Assembly: GCF_028769735.1 (NCBI RefSeq)
Contig: NC_088171.1
Coordinates: forward strand, 67,969,216-68,033,215
DNA from: Zonotrichia leucophrys gambelii
Lineage: Eukaryota; Chordata; Aves; Passeriformes; Passerellidae
Length of the DNA stretch: 64,000 nucleotides
Direction of reading: 5' to 3'
The notes beneath the pieces are model-generated. The model did no database searches. It was not told where the DNA came from and worked only from the letters and a program-made list of their open reading frames with translations. Positions 12,456 to 26,154 of this stretch are shown piece after piece. The translations under genes and the position numbers were made by a program. Every line of letters starts with the position of its first letter. The first letter of the stretch is position 1.

Positions 12456-13500
12456 AGATTCCAGGATTCTGTTGGGCAAAAAACTGGCTGACAGGTTGGG
12501 CACAAAGGTTTATAGTGAATGGGGTGATACCAGGCCAGCACCTGGTCACTAGTGGGGTTCTGCACAGCTCTGTTTAGGGCCAGTGCTCTTCAACATCTTC
12601 ATAAATTACTTGGACATAGAATCAAAGGTATACTAAGCACATTTGCTGATGATACTAAATTGAGAAGAGCTGTTCACCCCCTTGAAGGCAGAGTGGCCCC
12701 TCAGAGAGGCCTTGACAAATCAGAGACATGGGCAATCCCCAACTCTATGAAGTTCAACAAGGGAAGGTGACAGATTCTGCACCAGTGGCAGAATAACCCT
12801 GGATGTACAGACAGACTGGAATGAGAGGCTGGAATGCAGGCCCATGGAAAGGGACCTGGGGCTCCTGGTCAGTGGCAAGCTGAACAGGAGCCAGCAGTGC
12901 CCTGGCAGCCAGGAGGGCCAGCCCTGTCCTGGGGGGCATCAGGCACAGCATGGCCAGGCAGGCAAGGGAGGGGATTGTCCTGCTCTGCTCTGAGCTGGGG
13001 CAGCCTCACGTCCAGAGCTGGGGGCAGTTCTGGGCATCACAGTATAAGAAGGATGTAAAGCTGTTAGAGACCATCCCAAAGAGCGCCATGAGGATGGTGA
13101 AGGGCCTTGAGGGGAAGCTGTATGAGGAGCAGCTGAGGTCACTTGGTCTGTTTAGCCTGAAGAAGAGGAGATTGAGGGGAGACCTCACTGCAGTTACAAC
13201 TTCTGTGTGATGGGATGAGGAGAGGCAGGCACTGATCTCTGCTCTCTGGTGGCCACTGACAGGACCCAAGGGAATGCCCTGGAGTTGTGTCAGGGAAACT
13301 TTAGGTAGGGAATTAGAATCTTTAATAGCTTTGGGTGGTTGGGCACTGAAACAGGCCACACAGGGAAATGGTCACAGCCCCAAGCCTGACAGAATTCAAA
13401 AAGTTTGGACAACACTTTCAGGCACAGCCTGTGACTCTTGGGTTGTCCTGATCAAGGCCAGAAGTTGGATTTTGATGATCTTTGTGTGTTCCTTCTAACT
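12456..13500 (+). mobile_element. CR1 LINE fragment with remnant reverse-transcriptase active-site region
   Basis: The fragment starts within the RT domain (a WAKNWLTG-like segment near 12470), followed by a LFNIFIN-like stretch. The catalytic-motif relative FADDTKL is near 12640-12660. The downstream LGLFSLKKRRLRGDL tail lies around 13144-13185, and a decayed 3' end reaches about 13500. Several frame changes and stops break ORF2. It is 5'-truncated and inactive. Confidence 0.9.
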
Positions 13501-13502
13501 CA

Positions 13503-13912
13503 GGATCATAGAATCATTTCATGGAATGGATTGGGTAGGAAGGGACCTTAAAGATCACCTCCCTACAACCCCCCAACCCCCCCTGCCATGGGCAGGGACA
13601 CCTTCCACTATGTAGCTAAGGAAGGCTGCTCAGAGCCCCATCCATCCTAGGCTTGAATATTTCCAGGGTATGGGGCAGCCATAACTTCTCTGGGCAACCT
13701 GTTCCAGTGCCTCACCACCATCCCAGTAAAGAATTTCTTCCTAATATGTCATGTAAACCTACTCTATTTGAGTTTGAAGTCTTTCTCTCTTGTCCTGTGA
13801 CTACCTGACCTTGTAAAAAGTCCCTCTCCAGCTCTATTGCAGACCCACCTGAGGCACTGCAAGGTGCTGTAAGGTCTTCACTGGGCCTTCTCCAGGCTGA
13901 ACAACCATACAA
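13503..13912 (-). mobile_element. CR1 LINE 3' fragment, inverted
   Basis: Read on the + strand this is the well-known antisense face of a CR1 tail. It opens with ATAGAATC...GGAAGGGACC, continues with CCTGCCATGGGCAGGGACA and AACCTGTTCCAGTGCCTCAC, and ends at TTCTCCAGGCTGAACAACC. It abuts the plus-strand CR1 fragment tail to tail. Confidence 0.92.
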
Positions 13913-16900
13913 ATTTAAATAATGTTGCTATGATTGGTGTGAGATTGGAATCTCTTGGCCTGAAAGCCCCGCTGGGCTTAATAGAGCAGAGTTTAAACTC
14001 TGTCTTGGAGAGAGAGCTGAAACAACCTGGACTATCACCCAAAATACAGTCAGGACACTCTGGCCAGTGAAAAGTCATATGATGTGACTGGCAATGTTTT
14101 ACAAAATGAGTTTGGGTGAAGTGCATGTCTGTGAATGGAAGCAGTAAGAAAACTGGAAGATAAAAGGAAGAGAACATCATAAATGTTGGAAGCAAAGTAC
14201 AGGAGGAAGAGACAAAGAGGCATAAGTAAGAAAATCTTTATTTTAAAGAAAATTTCTGAGTGGAAACAAAAAAACAAAAGACATAAATCAATAAAACAGA
14301 AACATCATTTCCTGATGGTGGGTTCTTACCACACCAGGGAAAACAAGACTTATTTCCACAATGGGTGGATCTGTTGGATCACATGAAAGAAACAACGAGC
14401 TCCATTAACCATTCTTCTAACAATCAGGAATTGGGAATTAGGAAAATAACAGAAAGAATCAGGATTACAGTGAGAGATCTGTTTTTTAAAACGCAGGAGC
14501 TGCAAGGGCAAGAAAGACAAGGTTAAATGTAGGTCAGCTGTCGAGCTAGGGAGGTCCCCAGTGAGCAGAGCAGGGGCTAGGATTTGAGAAATCTGATGGC
14601 ACTTCAGATTTATCTTCCACTTCACTCTGCTGCACTTTAATCCCACTGATGTGAAAGAGAAATCTTTCCTACCTACCAAAATAAGCAGTGAGGAATAAAT
14701 TTAGCACTCTGGAGATACTGGTGTGATTTGCTGCCGGTTAGACAACTGAGCTCCAAGAGTAAGGCCAGCTAAGTTTTCATGTTACCTGAGACTCCTTTAC
14801 TTGGATGGAGCCTGAAAACCTCCTACAATTTACAGCCCTTGAGCCCAAATATACTTGCAGTGCCAGACCTGAGTCTCACCAGAGCTGGCAGGAGCGTGGT
14901 CACCTGGGCAGACACTGAAGTGAAGCAATCCATAAGGTGATGCTGGTGCTAATAGCGCCCAGACTGTGCCTGCATCAAAGGCTTCTAGCAAACGGCATGC
15001 TAATCAATAGAATTTAAAACTAAATTATTTGAATAAGTAATAGATAAACTATATAGCCTATTACATAAAATATGCAATTAAGTGTTATTTGTGGACTAGG
15101 AAGTCCAGCATGAAGATTAAGCTGACTGTCCAAAGCAGCAGGAAGGTCAATTCCCCTTCTCAGCCACGTCCCAGAAGCACCAAGACACACTAATATTCCT
15201 CACAAGATTGATGAGAGTTTCCTTAGTCATTCACAGAGAGCAGACATGACATTTCCTCTCTTGTGTCTCTTCACAGGGTGGGAGGGAGGAGGGTGGCTGC
15301 ATCTGCCACAGGACCCCACAGCAAGCTGCCCTAAGAGCCCCAGCAGCCCTTGCTGGCGGTCACCATCCCATCAGCAGCAGCCCTGGAACCACCAGCACTT
15401 CCCCTGCGCCTCTCGTCTGACACAGTTCCTCTCTGGACACGCACCAGCCAGCAGAGCCTCCCTGTACCACCACAGTCATCAGCAGCCACACTAGCCTATC
15501 TCGCAACCTGTTTAACCAGCAACAGACTGCAGAAATTAGTGAGAGAAAGGAACAAATATGGATCTTCTAGGAGGTTTTAAGCTGCTTGTCCAGTTTTCTC
15601 TAGTTTTCCTAAGGTTGTCTGTTCATTCATAAAATTCTATGTAGACAGAAGAGGGTTTCCCAGTCTGCTTTGCTTGTAAAAGCGCAGAAACTTAGGCATA
15701 TAGGTGGACTTTTTATTTGAATAAGTGCTTAGGTTGTTGCTGGCATGAAGTAGATTGAACTCAGAGGCCTGTGTTAAAACAATTACACTGTGGAATTCTT
15801 CAAATTAAATAGTGTCCTTGTTAAAATATTTATAGGGGAATAATTTTTCAGATAAGAAAGCTAAATAGTCACAAATAAATGCTTCCATACCTCGAGTTTA
15901 GAGATTTGATGTTTAAAAATATAATTTAAAAATCCCCCAAACTGAAAATGCTATACCAACAAGAAAGCCTAGTCTCAGTGTGAGGCTCATCTCTCTAAGA
16001 ATCCTTGTCAGATTAACTTCAGACTTTACACACACAAAAATCCTTCTCTGGCTAGAGAAAATAATTGAAAAATTCTGAGTAGAAAGCAGCTTTTTTTCAG
16101 AAAGTTAGGAAAAGAAGGCTGAGCTAAGTGCAAAGCTAGGTGTAATCCTCCAAATGGAATCACTGGAATATTTTTAATATATGAAATATTTTAGGTTTTA
16201 AACTCTATACCTCAGTCTCACTGTATTGCATCTATAGACTATCAGACCACTAGGCTTCCTATCATCTTTTCCTGATACTTTTTTTCTGTTTCAAGACTTT
16301 TTGTTGGAAAATGTTAGAATCCAAACCCAATACAGCTGTAGTAGTTGAACAGCTGCCTCACTTTTGAGATGAATGGTGCAGCTCTATCCTCAAGTGCACT
16401 CAGGGCTGACTGATGTGAGGCACTTCCCAGGTGATCACATCCAACCTCAGATGTCTCAGCAACTTTATCACAGAGAGATGAGGGCATTAGCTATGGGAAT
16501 GGGCTGGAGGGCCTGCAATAGCCTTTACCTGATGGCCTCAAGAGGTTCCCTTCTCCATTTCATGCTGAAAAAATATATGCCCAGCCACAACCACTGCTGT
16601 GAGCTGTGGCAAATGGCTCTGCATTTGCTTTCACAGAGAAAAAACGCATGCAGCTCTTCGCAACACTTTGTATTGCCTTGGTGCTTCTGGTCTTGGCTGG
16701 TTTCTTCAGCCTTTGCAGCTGGTTAGAGACTCCCCTTCACCAGGAGAGCAGAAATTCCACCTGTTCCCTAAGAATGGCAAGAACAGCCTCTTGTGACCTT
16801 GGTGCAGGCTTGCAGGAGGTGAAATCCATGGCCTTCTCTGCCGAGCTTGGAGGTGAGTTTGCAAAGCGTGAGTGCTTAGCAGGAGCAGCAAGGTCTGTTG

Positions 16901-19900
16901 AAGGCATGCCTAAGCATTTCACAGGCATGCAAACACAAAATATTGGCATTTCCTTCAGTTGCATTTCTTAGGCTACTCAGTGTAATCCCTCTCTTTGGTA
17001 ACAGCAATTCTTGGTGGTGTTTTCCCCATTAGAGTCCTTGGATGCCAGGAACTTCATTGTGTGTATCATATTGCAATACAGCACGCTGCTTCTATTCTTC
17101 TACATGCTCATCACTTTCAGGAATTGTATCAACTCTAGAAGAGTCTGATCCTGCTCTTATTACAGGTGATGACTGAGCTTTTCCATGAAGCCCATACATG
17201 CTAACTATCCATTTAACCTCATTCCTCAGAAGGAAATGAAAGCAGCCAGTGGCAGGAGGCAGGTGGGAGAGGGCTGTGGTGCTGACTCTGCAGCAGCCAG
17301 ACCTTGGGAGCAGCCCCAGAACACTGTGCTGGCAGCCAGGATCAGCAGCATGGTGGGTTTGTCCTGCACTCCCACTTCCAGCATTGGATCAAACTGGTCT
17401 GCTGTCCAGTACCTGCTTCTGGGGATATGTGTTTATTAAGGGTAGAAGCTGATCTCACTGTGACACATGGCATCCATGAACCTATAAATTTCCTTTAGCC
17501 ATTCTTCCCTTCCCTGCTCAGTCTGGAAATCTCAACTGCAGAATTCCTCTCAAGAAAAAAAAAAAAAAAAAAAACAACAACAACAACAGCAAAAAATCCA
17601 AAAACAAAACCCAAAAACAGAAACAAACAAGCTGTGCATTGCAAAGAACCCAATTATGATACTGGAGCTGAGATCTGGGCACTAAGGCTGCTGGAGTGAG
17701 TTTGCTAGTGAATTTCCCAAATACTTTTGGGAAAATTAGCTGGAGAGACACTGGAAAATTCACAAGCACTTCATACACTACTAAGTAAGTGTAAACACCT
17801 GGGGATGTTCACTGATAAGTTTAACAAATTCTGTAGGAAGTCACTAGCTGTTCAAACATGTAATTATGTGTTAACAAGCTTAACAGGGCAAAAAATAACA
17901 AGGATTCAATAAGTGGAGGATGGGATGCTTTTCTTCCTTGTTTCCCTGCAGATTAGAGGCAGCATATGTACCTTTATTTGTCCAACTTAAAAAAATAAAT
18001 AAAATGACCTTTCAGGAGCCCTTCAGCAGCTTGACAATTGTGTCATTTTAGTTCTTTTAACAATCAGATGGACTCCAGAGCAACATTATTTCCTGGCCAG
18101 GGGAGTGTGGAGCAAGCTATGGCTTCTCACATAACCTGCTTCCTTGGGCTCCTGAAACTCATACTGCACCAGCAGTGCTTTTCCCCGGTGCCAATTCAAA
18201 GCCTAGAGAGCTTTGGGTTTTACCCTATTTAAAAATAAATACATGCTAATTATAGGACAAAAGTAAAAAATCTCCATTCTACTGTGCTGTGCAATTCTGC
18301 TGCTTGGCATGGGCAGAGGGTTCAATGCACCTTTGCTGTGAGCAATGGGGAGGGCTGAAAAGGAAAAATCAATGCCATTTCTTGTTCAATTAAGTTCATT
18401 GTGATTCAGAACCACCTCCTCACACTGCAGAGCCTGCAAGAGATCAGTGCTGCAATCACTACCTTTTAACAGCTTGTGTTCTCCGTCTGGACTGCACAAG
18501 TCACTCACTGGCAGGGCATCACACTCTGAGGAAAAGAAAAAAAATGGGGGAAAGAAGAAAATCCTCCTTATGGGACCCTCTGAAATGTGTTGTCTGAATC
18601 TTGGGTCTTCAGGTGGTCATTTCACAGGGGGCAGAGAGGGCAGTTTTCTCAATGAGTCATTTTATTCAGATGTCAGAAGTACTGCTGTCTTTTTACCCTT
18701 CAGTAAAAAGTTTGCTCTCCTTGCTGCCTGGATGAGAAATATCTGCATTACCTATCGTGCTGCTTGGTCTGGCTCAGGCTAAGCAGTGTGATGGTCTGAC
18801 TCAAAGACTTTTGGAAGTCAAGAGGAAGATTCTGAGGACTCTGTTGGACTACAGCTCAGATCAGCCCAGCAATCAGGGGCTATCAAGAGGTCGTGACAAA
18901 GGATTTTTAGGGGCTCTCCCACCAACTGCCTCACTTTCACTATTCTGAGGCAGCTGTAAAAAAAAGTCTGTGCAGAAGAATGGGTAACCTGACGAGTTTC
19001 TAATCCCAAATCCCAGCCTGCTGAGGATGCCAAGGTCTACCATGGAGCAGGGTGCCCCCTCAATGCCAGCACCTGCCCTGGCACCCCACAGGCCTGCTCA
19101 GCACCTCCCAAAAGAGGAGACCAGGATGCTTGTGAGCATGTCTCACTCTAGTGACAGGACAGAAAAACTGCAGCAGCCTGCCTCTTCCTAGCCTGCCTTT
19201 AGTGGCCACTGCCTGCTCCCCAGCTGGAAGGGCTTGTGCAGGGCCCTCCGGGTTCAGTCCCCAAATCACCGGGGTCTGGCACAGCTAACTGTTCATTGCA
19301 AACCCCAAAGATGAGAATGATCAGGGGTGGCACAGGCAGAGAACAACATGAGAAAGAGAAGTAACTCCTTAATGTTACTAAGCAAAGGTCTTTGGTGCTC
19401 ACAAACATGCTTGTTTTAGGTCCTGAGTGCATTTAAGCTAATGGCAATGAATAAGTGATGCATGAAACACCTTAATTCACAGCCGTCCACATCCCTTCCC
19501 AGCCTCTTTATTGCACTGCTAGATCATCTCAGGAGCAAGACAAGTCCTCAAGGAGGCTCCTGGCTGTGTGGGGCTCTTATGCACCTACGAACAGCAGCTT
19601 GGAGCTTCTCCTGATTTTCCAGCTGCAATCACCTGCATGGCAGCTGACACATGACAATGATATTTGAGCTAATTATGCCAACTGGGGCATGCACAAAACA
19701 AATGTGGCCCAAATGCAGCTGCTGAAGAAGGGTGTTCTTTGATGAATGTGTGCTTCTCTGCTCAAGTCATGCCTTTGTGAAATCACTTTGCCATTCACAT
19801 CAGGAAGAAGCTTTCTACTCAGATTCACAGGACTTATCTCTGACCTTTCCCAGTTTCCAGTGTCATAAATAGGTTCCTGAAGCTAATAGTAGAGAAGGGA

Positions 19901-20852
19901 GATGAAGAAGTTGCCTGTTCTCAGCACCTTTGCAAATCAGACTGCTGATGAATGTACAGATCCATAATGTGTTTCCTTGTCACAGAGCCCTTTTCATCTT
20001 TGTATACATTCTTCTTCCCAGATTTCATCCTTCCTGGGAAAGTGAGATCTCACTTGGAGTTCTTGCAATGCCCGTGTGAGTGGCTGAACATCTGTCCTAG
20101 CAATGTTCTCATCAGCCCACAATTAATTAACACATTGGTTTCCTGCTCCCTAAAGCCCCAAGTTCCCCAGAAATTTTGGTTTTCATGACTAAGGACTGAT
20201 GAAGAAAAATCTTGAAGCAATATCTTCCTATGAAAGCTGGAAATCTGATAAGGTTTGTTCTTTAAATATGTATTTATGGTTTTTTTCTAGAACAAATCAT
20301 ATTGACTGTTACAAAGAAAACTCAGAGTGGTATTTCAGTTATTGAAGTCCTACTGTAACTGAAGGTTAATAGCTGCTGTGGCAGTAGATACTCTATAAAT
20401 CAATGGCAGAAACACGTGGATCAGAATATCACCCCACTGAGGCACATCCCATCTCACTGTGGTCAATAGAAGTTGTGCTGCCAATGTCCATGGAAGCAGG
20501 AAATGTTCACGTGTCAGCAAATTTTAACACTAGTTATTGATACATATTGAGGATATAGGCTTTGTGCTTCCAGATTTTGTTCTGACAATGGCACTGTTTA
20601 CTCCGGAATTGAAGTTTGGTTCTGAACCAAGATCCAGAATTTGGTTATTGGCGTTTGCAACCAGAGAAGCTGGAATTACCTTAATGCCATGGGACTACAC
20701 TCAAGGTTATTACTGGGCACTCAGGATGACAAGTATCTGGGCCAAGGTGTCTATTAAGGATGTCAGAGAGGGAACAGCAGCTCTGGCATGTTATCTACAG
20801 CTCATCACAAACCTTCTGATTCCTTATGTGGTGTGGATTTCACCATAAGGAA
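13913..20852. other. Intergenic, no recognisable gene
   Basis: Long AT-rich interval with one A/CAA tract at 17555. The frame at 16606-16971 contains a hydrophobic run but has no family resemblance and no splice support. No RNA gene was recognised. Confidence 0.55.
17555..17590 (+). repeat. Poly(A) tract followed by (CAA)n
   Basis: Twenty A are followed by about five CAA units. This could be the tail of an old retroposed sequence, but the upstream DNA is not recognisable. Confidence 0.85.
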
Positions 20853-21043
20853 GCAGCCACTGGAACAACCTCCAAAAGGATAGAATGGACTCCCCAGCAC
20901 TGGAGGTTTCTAAGACACAGCTGAACAGGGTGCTACATAATCCCACCTAGATTCCCTTTTCCATCCAAGGTTGGACCAGATGATCTCTGGAGGTCCCTTC
21001 CAATCTGAGTTGTCCTATGGTTCTGTATTCTATGACAACAGGA
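20853..21043 (+). mobile_element. CR1 LINE 3' tail, decayed
   Basis: The fragment has a degraded ORF2 end (TGGAACAACCTCC-like), then GGACCAGATGATCTC and GGTCCCTTCCAATCTGAG, and finishes with a TTCTATGA repeat tail. Its divergence suggests an old copy. Confidence 0.85.
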
Positions 21044-24000
21044 ATTCTGGATGCCAGGAAATCCAGCCATACAAGCCTTTACACGGCCATTTTCCAAGTC
21101 TGTATACTTCCCTGTAGCCTATAATCAAAAGTTCACTACACGTGCCATCAGAGTGAAAAAACCCCAAAGATTGGCTTTAGGCTTCTGCTTCTTGACGGAA
21201 AATATCAGTGGTAAAGATGCCAGGAGCTGATACTGCTTTTCTTCTGAGACTGCTTTAGTGAAGCCACCCCACTCTTTTGAAACATCCGCAGGCACCTTAA
21301 GCAGATCATGTGTTGCAAACATAATTGTGGTGGGTGTGAACTCCATCTGGCTCTCAGCATGCCTCCCCTCAGCTCGCCTGGGCTCGGCAGCAGAGCCAGT
21401 GCCACCATCCCATGGAAAGGGGTCGCGCTCATGAGCAGCACCTGGAGTGCACGCACAGGCACCCTCCTAAAAATACATCCCAGAGGAGTGCAGCTAAATG
21501 CAAACACTGCTCTCTCTGTAACAGATAGCACTTCCCTTCCTGGATTGGCTGGCACGAGCTGATCATGGTCAAATGATGCCTTGGTTTTTGAAGGCTGCTT
21601 TTTAAAGGAAAGAAAGCACTGAAGAATGAACACGGAGACTGAGCTTTTCAAATGAACATAGTGGAGCCTGGCATTCTGGTATTCCCCTTTGAAAATCACA
21701 GAAGCTGGGCCTGAAGTTTCCATTATTCTAATCACTTTCTAAGTTTATATCAGATATTTTTTTAATGTTTCAAATAGGTTACAAATACCTTAACCAGCAT
21801 TTTTCATTTTTTAAAAGATTTGGTAACAAGCAATAATGTCCCTTTTACATCCACTCAGCCATATACTTTTTCTTTCCTGATTTTGTACTTGAAACCAGAG
21901 CAACAGTTTACATTTCAGAAATATATTTTCACAAACGTGAAATGACAATGATTTTCCTGGTGAATGATAAGTGCCTTTTAAGTACTAATTTCTAGAGAGA
22001 TGTGGGGCAAATTCTGGCGCATAACTTTAATTTTTTATGCTTAGCTAAAACCAGACATGTCCAGCCAGTAATGAAGCCAGGTGTCTAATGAACAAGACCA
22101 CCCAAAAACCGCTTTAGAATTCCAGCTGTTAGCAAAAGGTATTTCTTTAATCCTACCTGTCACATTTTCAGTGTGTTCTCATCATTTTTCTGCTTAAATA
22201 TAATCTTGGAGGATCATACTTTGAACGGCTATTCATTTATCAGCCAGGTTTGATATTTGCATGTCTTTTTCTGGCTGGCTGCCTTGCTCTAGGGAAGGAC
22301 TGGGACCCACAGCAGGAGCAAGGACAGCCGCCTGTGCAGGACTGCGGGGCTGTCACTCAGCCCGTCCCTGCTTCCCAGGAGAGCCCCGAGGCAGGAGGGT
22401 GGGAGCACAAGCCACTGGCTCCCGTTTCCATCAGCTTCTCCAGGGCCAGGTCTCTCTCTGGCTGATGGTGAGGGAGAGAAAAAGCAAGCGGTCACCTCCT
22501 GGTAGAGGCAGTGTTACTGCAGGATGAGCTAACAGCGAATGCATCGCTCAACACCCATGGGAGGGACTTTTTAAATATCACCGTGATCGCTGGACCCTCC
22601 CCTTCAACCTGAGACGACGCTTAGAATAAATCAGTCTCTGACTGACAGCACCAAAGATTTAGTTTTTATCCCTATTACTAGCCTGAAAACATGAAATAAA
22701 AAGCCCATGGTGTGAGCCGTTTGAAGAGATATTTTGCATTTTAAAAAAGGGATGAAGGGGAAAAGAATTTGTGGGGATACAGACAGCTTTGCTGGGGAAA
22801 GCATCTCTCTGTTACCTTGAGCCGGCTGCCTCTTTTGAGTTTCAGCCATGACAGTCAGCCAGCCAAAAACTAAATGAGAAAACACATCCTCTAAACGTGG
22901 TGGGTCCCCTTGTGGTAGATAATTTCTGTGGAGCTAGGCTGGAATTAAATCATCTGCCCAGCACACTGCTCCGTGCCTGGCAGCAGCAGCAGGGCAGGGC
23001 TGCCCACCCAAGCATCCCCACAGCGCACGGAGCTGCCCACACCGTGCCCATCCCTATCCCTGGCACGGCTGTGTCTGGCCAGCAGCCCTGGGCTCTGTCC
23101 CTCTGCCTCCCCCACCACGGCAGGACGTGGCAGACTACCCTCACAAGTGGAGCATGAGCCTGCTGCTGCTGCTGCTGCTGCTGCCAGCGTGGAGAGGTTT
23201 TTCTTAAAAACAAGGGCAAAATCGTACTGCTGAGCAAAGTGTCCTGACAGGAACTGAGCAGGGCACCGTCAGATACTCCTCTCCTTAAGCACAGACTGAT
23301 GTCTCTTGGAGGCAGGCTGATATTCAAGCACCTTCTAAAACATGACACCTTCCAATACTAGCTTGGGGGAAAAAATAAAGGAAAAAAAGGACAGTCTGAT
23401 AAACAACTGTCCCCACTCCATCCTGCTCCCCGGCTCCAACAGAGCTGAGAGTGCTGCTATTTGAGATGGGCAGAAACTGCTGGCTTTTGTTCAGAATCTA
23501 TAGTGCAGTGGGCCTCTTCCTGGGGCAGGAAAGGTGGTAAGACTGGAGTCAGGCTTGAATTTCAGACAGATCTGGACTGCCACAAAAGTCAAGAACATTT
23601 AGAGGAATTTGGCCAAACCCTTTTCTCCTCCGTAATTGATGCCTCAAGCTGTGAGATCTCTTTTTGTTGTTGCTTGGCCAGAAATCCCCCAGAAATGCCT
23701 GTTCTTATGAGACTTGTGGCCAGATTGCCAGAGGCTACAGTCATTTCGGCAGTGATAGACATATCAAAAGCCAGATATTAAACTCTTCCTGATTGTGCAT
23801 TGGAAACTGCCCCAAAGTTAATTCCAAAGCAGATTTGCAGAGTGCAATATTCAACACAAGCTTCTTGGAGCCAGCCCAGCCTTCAACCTGAAGCTATAGC
23901 TTGTCTGCCTTCAGAAAAAAAAAGGAACAGTCAAAACCCTAGCAGATATGTTTATAAATCTATAAGAAATAATAAACCAATAAACCAATACAGTTATCAG

Positions 24001-25399
24001 TAGGGCAGAGAAGTGAAATGAAAAATTCCTCTGGCTGCAGCCTCCACAATCTGGTGCTCCTGCAAAGGTGTCTTGTCCTTCTAAGCAGCAAACACAGCCA
24101 TAAATGGCCAAGCTGCCAAGACCTGAAAAGTCCAATGTTTATGCCCATGCACCTCAACCAACACTCCTTTCATCCTCTTCCTTTTTTATGCTGATAATGC
24201 ACCAACTGTGAGATATAAAAGGTCTTTTGGGCTATCAAACCATCCCTCTGGGTAAAAGGACAGGGCTCCACATTCTGATAGCTGCTTCAATCTCTCTTAT
24301 GCGTTATAAAATCCCTCATCACCACAGCAGCAAAGAGCTGGGTACTCAAAACTTTTGCTACTTTGAAGGAGAATTTTGTGCACAGTGCAGAGCTTAGCCT
24401 TTGCCTCCTTGATATTGCCATTGTCTTCAGGAGGGTGTAAAGGACAGCCCTACTCTGGGCTGGAGGTTCATGGTGGAGTGAATGGAAGGGCAAGCTGCCA
24501 GGGGACACAGCCCCTGGCCTGTGCCTTGCACTTCATTCACTGCCATGTGCCCACGTGCTGAGCTGGCTCTCAGAGCTGGCTGAAAATGAACCCTTTTTTT
24601 TTTTTTAATTCCTCAGATTAGTTTTCAGTCAGCTCTGTCCTCTAATTCTTCTTCTCTCTGTCCATAGTGGAAATCTATAAATAGGAAGAAAAGGTGGAAC
24701 TAAAGGAAATTATGGGAAGGCACAGAGGTGGCAAGCCGGCGTTTTTCATCTGCAGGGCCCAGCTGATGGCTGGCATAGTTACCCAAAATTACCCTTGCCT
24801 TTGAGCTGGAGAAACAGAGCTTGGGGGCTCATGGTGGTTTTGAGGGGATGCCCATGCAGGCTGCCGCTGCACACATTAGGGAGACCTAAGGAGGCAGTGG
24901 CACTCACCGGCACTATTTTGTGAATGGAGCTCTCAGCAAGGAAGCTTTCCCTCTTGCCCTCCAGTTCCTTTACTCTTAGCTGCACTGTCATTTAACCCCC
25001 TGAACTCCCTCTCCTTGCCGGCTGGCTGCATTTGCAGCCCATGGGAGTCGTGGGTACCCGGCCTGGCAGCTGCTGCCTCTCTGTCATTCAGGTCTGAATA
25101 TTGGCACGAGTGGTTTGTAAAAGAGAGGGACCCTGCAGCACAGCCAGCACGGTGGGACTGCAGGCTGGGGGGAACTGGGAGGAATGGGAGCCAACACTAA
25201 TTTTCCCTCCCACGAGCTCTGGCTCCTGGCGATGGGTGATGAAGGTCAGGGCTGAGCTGGGCAGGGGGAAAGCTGAGCAGTGCCAGAGCCACGGGAGACG
25301 GCTGCAGGGGTTTGTCTGATTACTTTGCGCTGGGAGAAGCCCATGCTGGCACCTTGGGGTCCCTCTCGTGCTGCTGGAGGCGATGGCCGTGAGGACGGT
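21044..25399. other. Upstream intergenic flank of the neuritin gene
   Basis: CpG-poor DNA that becomes steadily more GC-rich towards 25 kb. It contains the CTG repeat and a short poly(T) near 24594-24606. No gene was recognised; distal regulatory DNA is possible. Confidence 0.55.
23160..23183 (+). repeat. (CTG)8 trinucleotide repeat
   Basis: Eight perfect CTG units in a moderately GC-rich intergenic segment. No gene is supported around it. Confidence 0.9.
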
Positions 25400-26100
25400 C
25401 CCGGGAGGGTGCCCGGGTGCCGGAGTAGCCCAGAAGGAGCCTGATCCTCTTCAGGGCTCACCGGAGCACGCCGCCCCACCACACCTGCAGCCTGTCCCCA
25501 GAGGATGGGGTGCCACGGCTGGGTGCCACGGTCCCCGCCGCGGGGCAGCCCCACTGCCATGCCCCGGGCTGTGCCACGCGTGTGACCCCGGTGGCCACGC
25601 CACCCTGTGCGGTGTCACGGCCGGGCCGCCGCCGCCGCCGGGATGGAGCACCGGCGAAAAGGCCGGGAGAGACCGGAGAGACCGGCCCCTCTCCTTCCCC
25701 GCTCCCCCCAAACCTCATCCCGAGGGTGACGTCATGGTGGGGGAGGGGCGGGCGGGGGGAGGGGACCCCGCCGTCCCTGTGCCCCGCACGCCGCGCAGCG
25801 CTGGGCAGGCCCGGCCAGCCCCGACGGGGCGGCCCCGGGGGCGGGGGGCTCTGCCGTGCTATCCCCACCCCCGGGGGCGGCTCCTCCGCCTGCGTGTCTG
25901 TGTGTCTGCCTGTGTGTCTGCGTCTGTGTGTCCCCTCCGCCCCCGCAGCGCTCCCGCCCCGGGGGGACGGTCCCGGCCGCCGCCCCCATCGCCGCCACAC
26001 GGGGCCGGAGGAACGCGGGGGGGAATTTCTCTGCGATTTATGGGGAGGGGGGACACGGGGAGAGCGAGTAAATCCAGCCTGTGATGCCTATAAATGGCGC
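25400..26100 (+). promoter_or_regulatory. CpG-island promoter region of the neuritin gene
   Basis: This stretch is GC-rich and dense in CpG, unlike the CpG-poor DNA further upstream. It contains many GGGCGG-type Sp1-like boxes, for example around 25742-25760 and 25828-25850. It lies immediately upstream of the TATA-like boxes and the first coding exon, so it is the natural promoter candidate. The long frames seen in both directions here are GC-driven chance frames. The limits are judged by eye. Confidence 0.75.
25727..25734. promoter_or_regulatory. Perfect palindromic CRE (TGACGTCA)
   Basis: An exact 8-base cAMP response element lies about 0.4 kb upstream of the likely transcription start, inside the CpG island. 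A CRE half site (ACGTCA) also occurs at 26175-26180. CPG15/neuritin is known as an activity-regulated gene responsive to CREB, so a promoter CRE fits. Occupancy is inferred. Confidence 0.65.
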
Positions 26101-26128
26101 TCCTCTTCCAAGGTGCACATTTATAAAA
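26089..26128 (+). promoter_or_regulatory. Two TATA-like boxes upstream of the neuritin leader
   Basis: TATAAAT lies at 26089-26095 and TATAAAA at 26122-26128, in otherwise GC-rich DNA. Transcription starting about 30 bases downstream of either would begin near 26120 or 26155, giving a 5'UTR of roughly 280-310 bases. Which box is used cannot be told from sequence. Confidence 0.5.
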
Positions 26129-26154
26129 AAAAAATAAGAAGGGGGGAAAAAAAC

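Noticed and set aside
16606..16971. A 121-codon frame with a hydrophobic membrane-like run
   Set aside because: A single hydrophobic stretch is common by chance; no signal or family motif, and two other frames overlap it.
20537..20848. A 103-codon frame just upstream of a CR1 tail
   Set aside because: It shows no CR1 or other protein resemblance and no splice signals that would make an exon.
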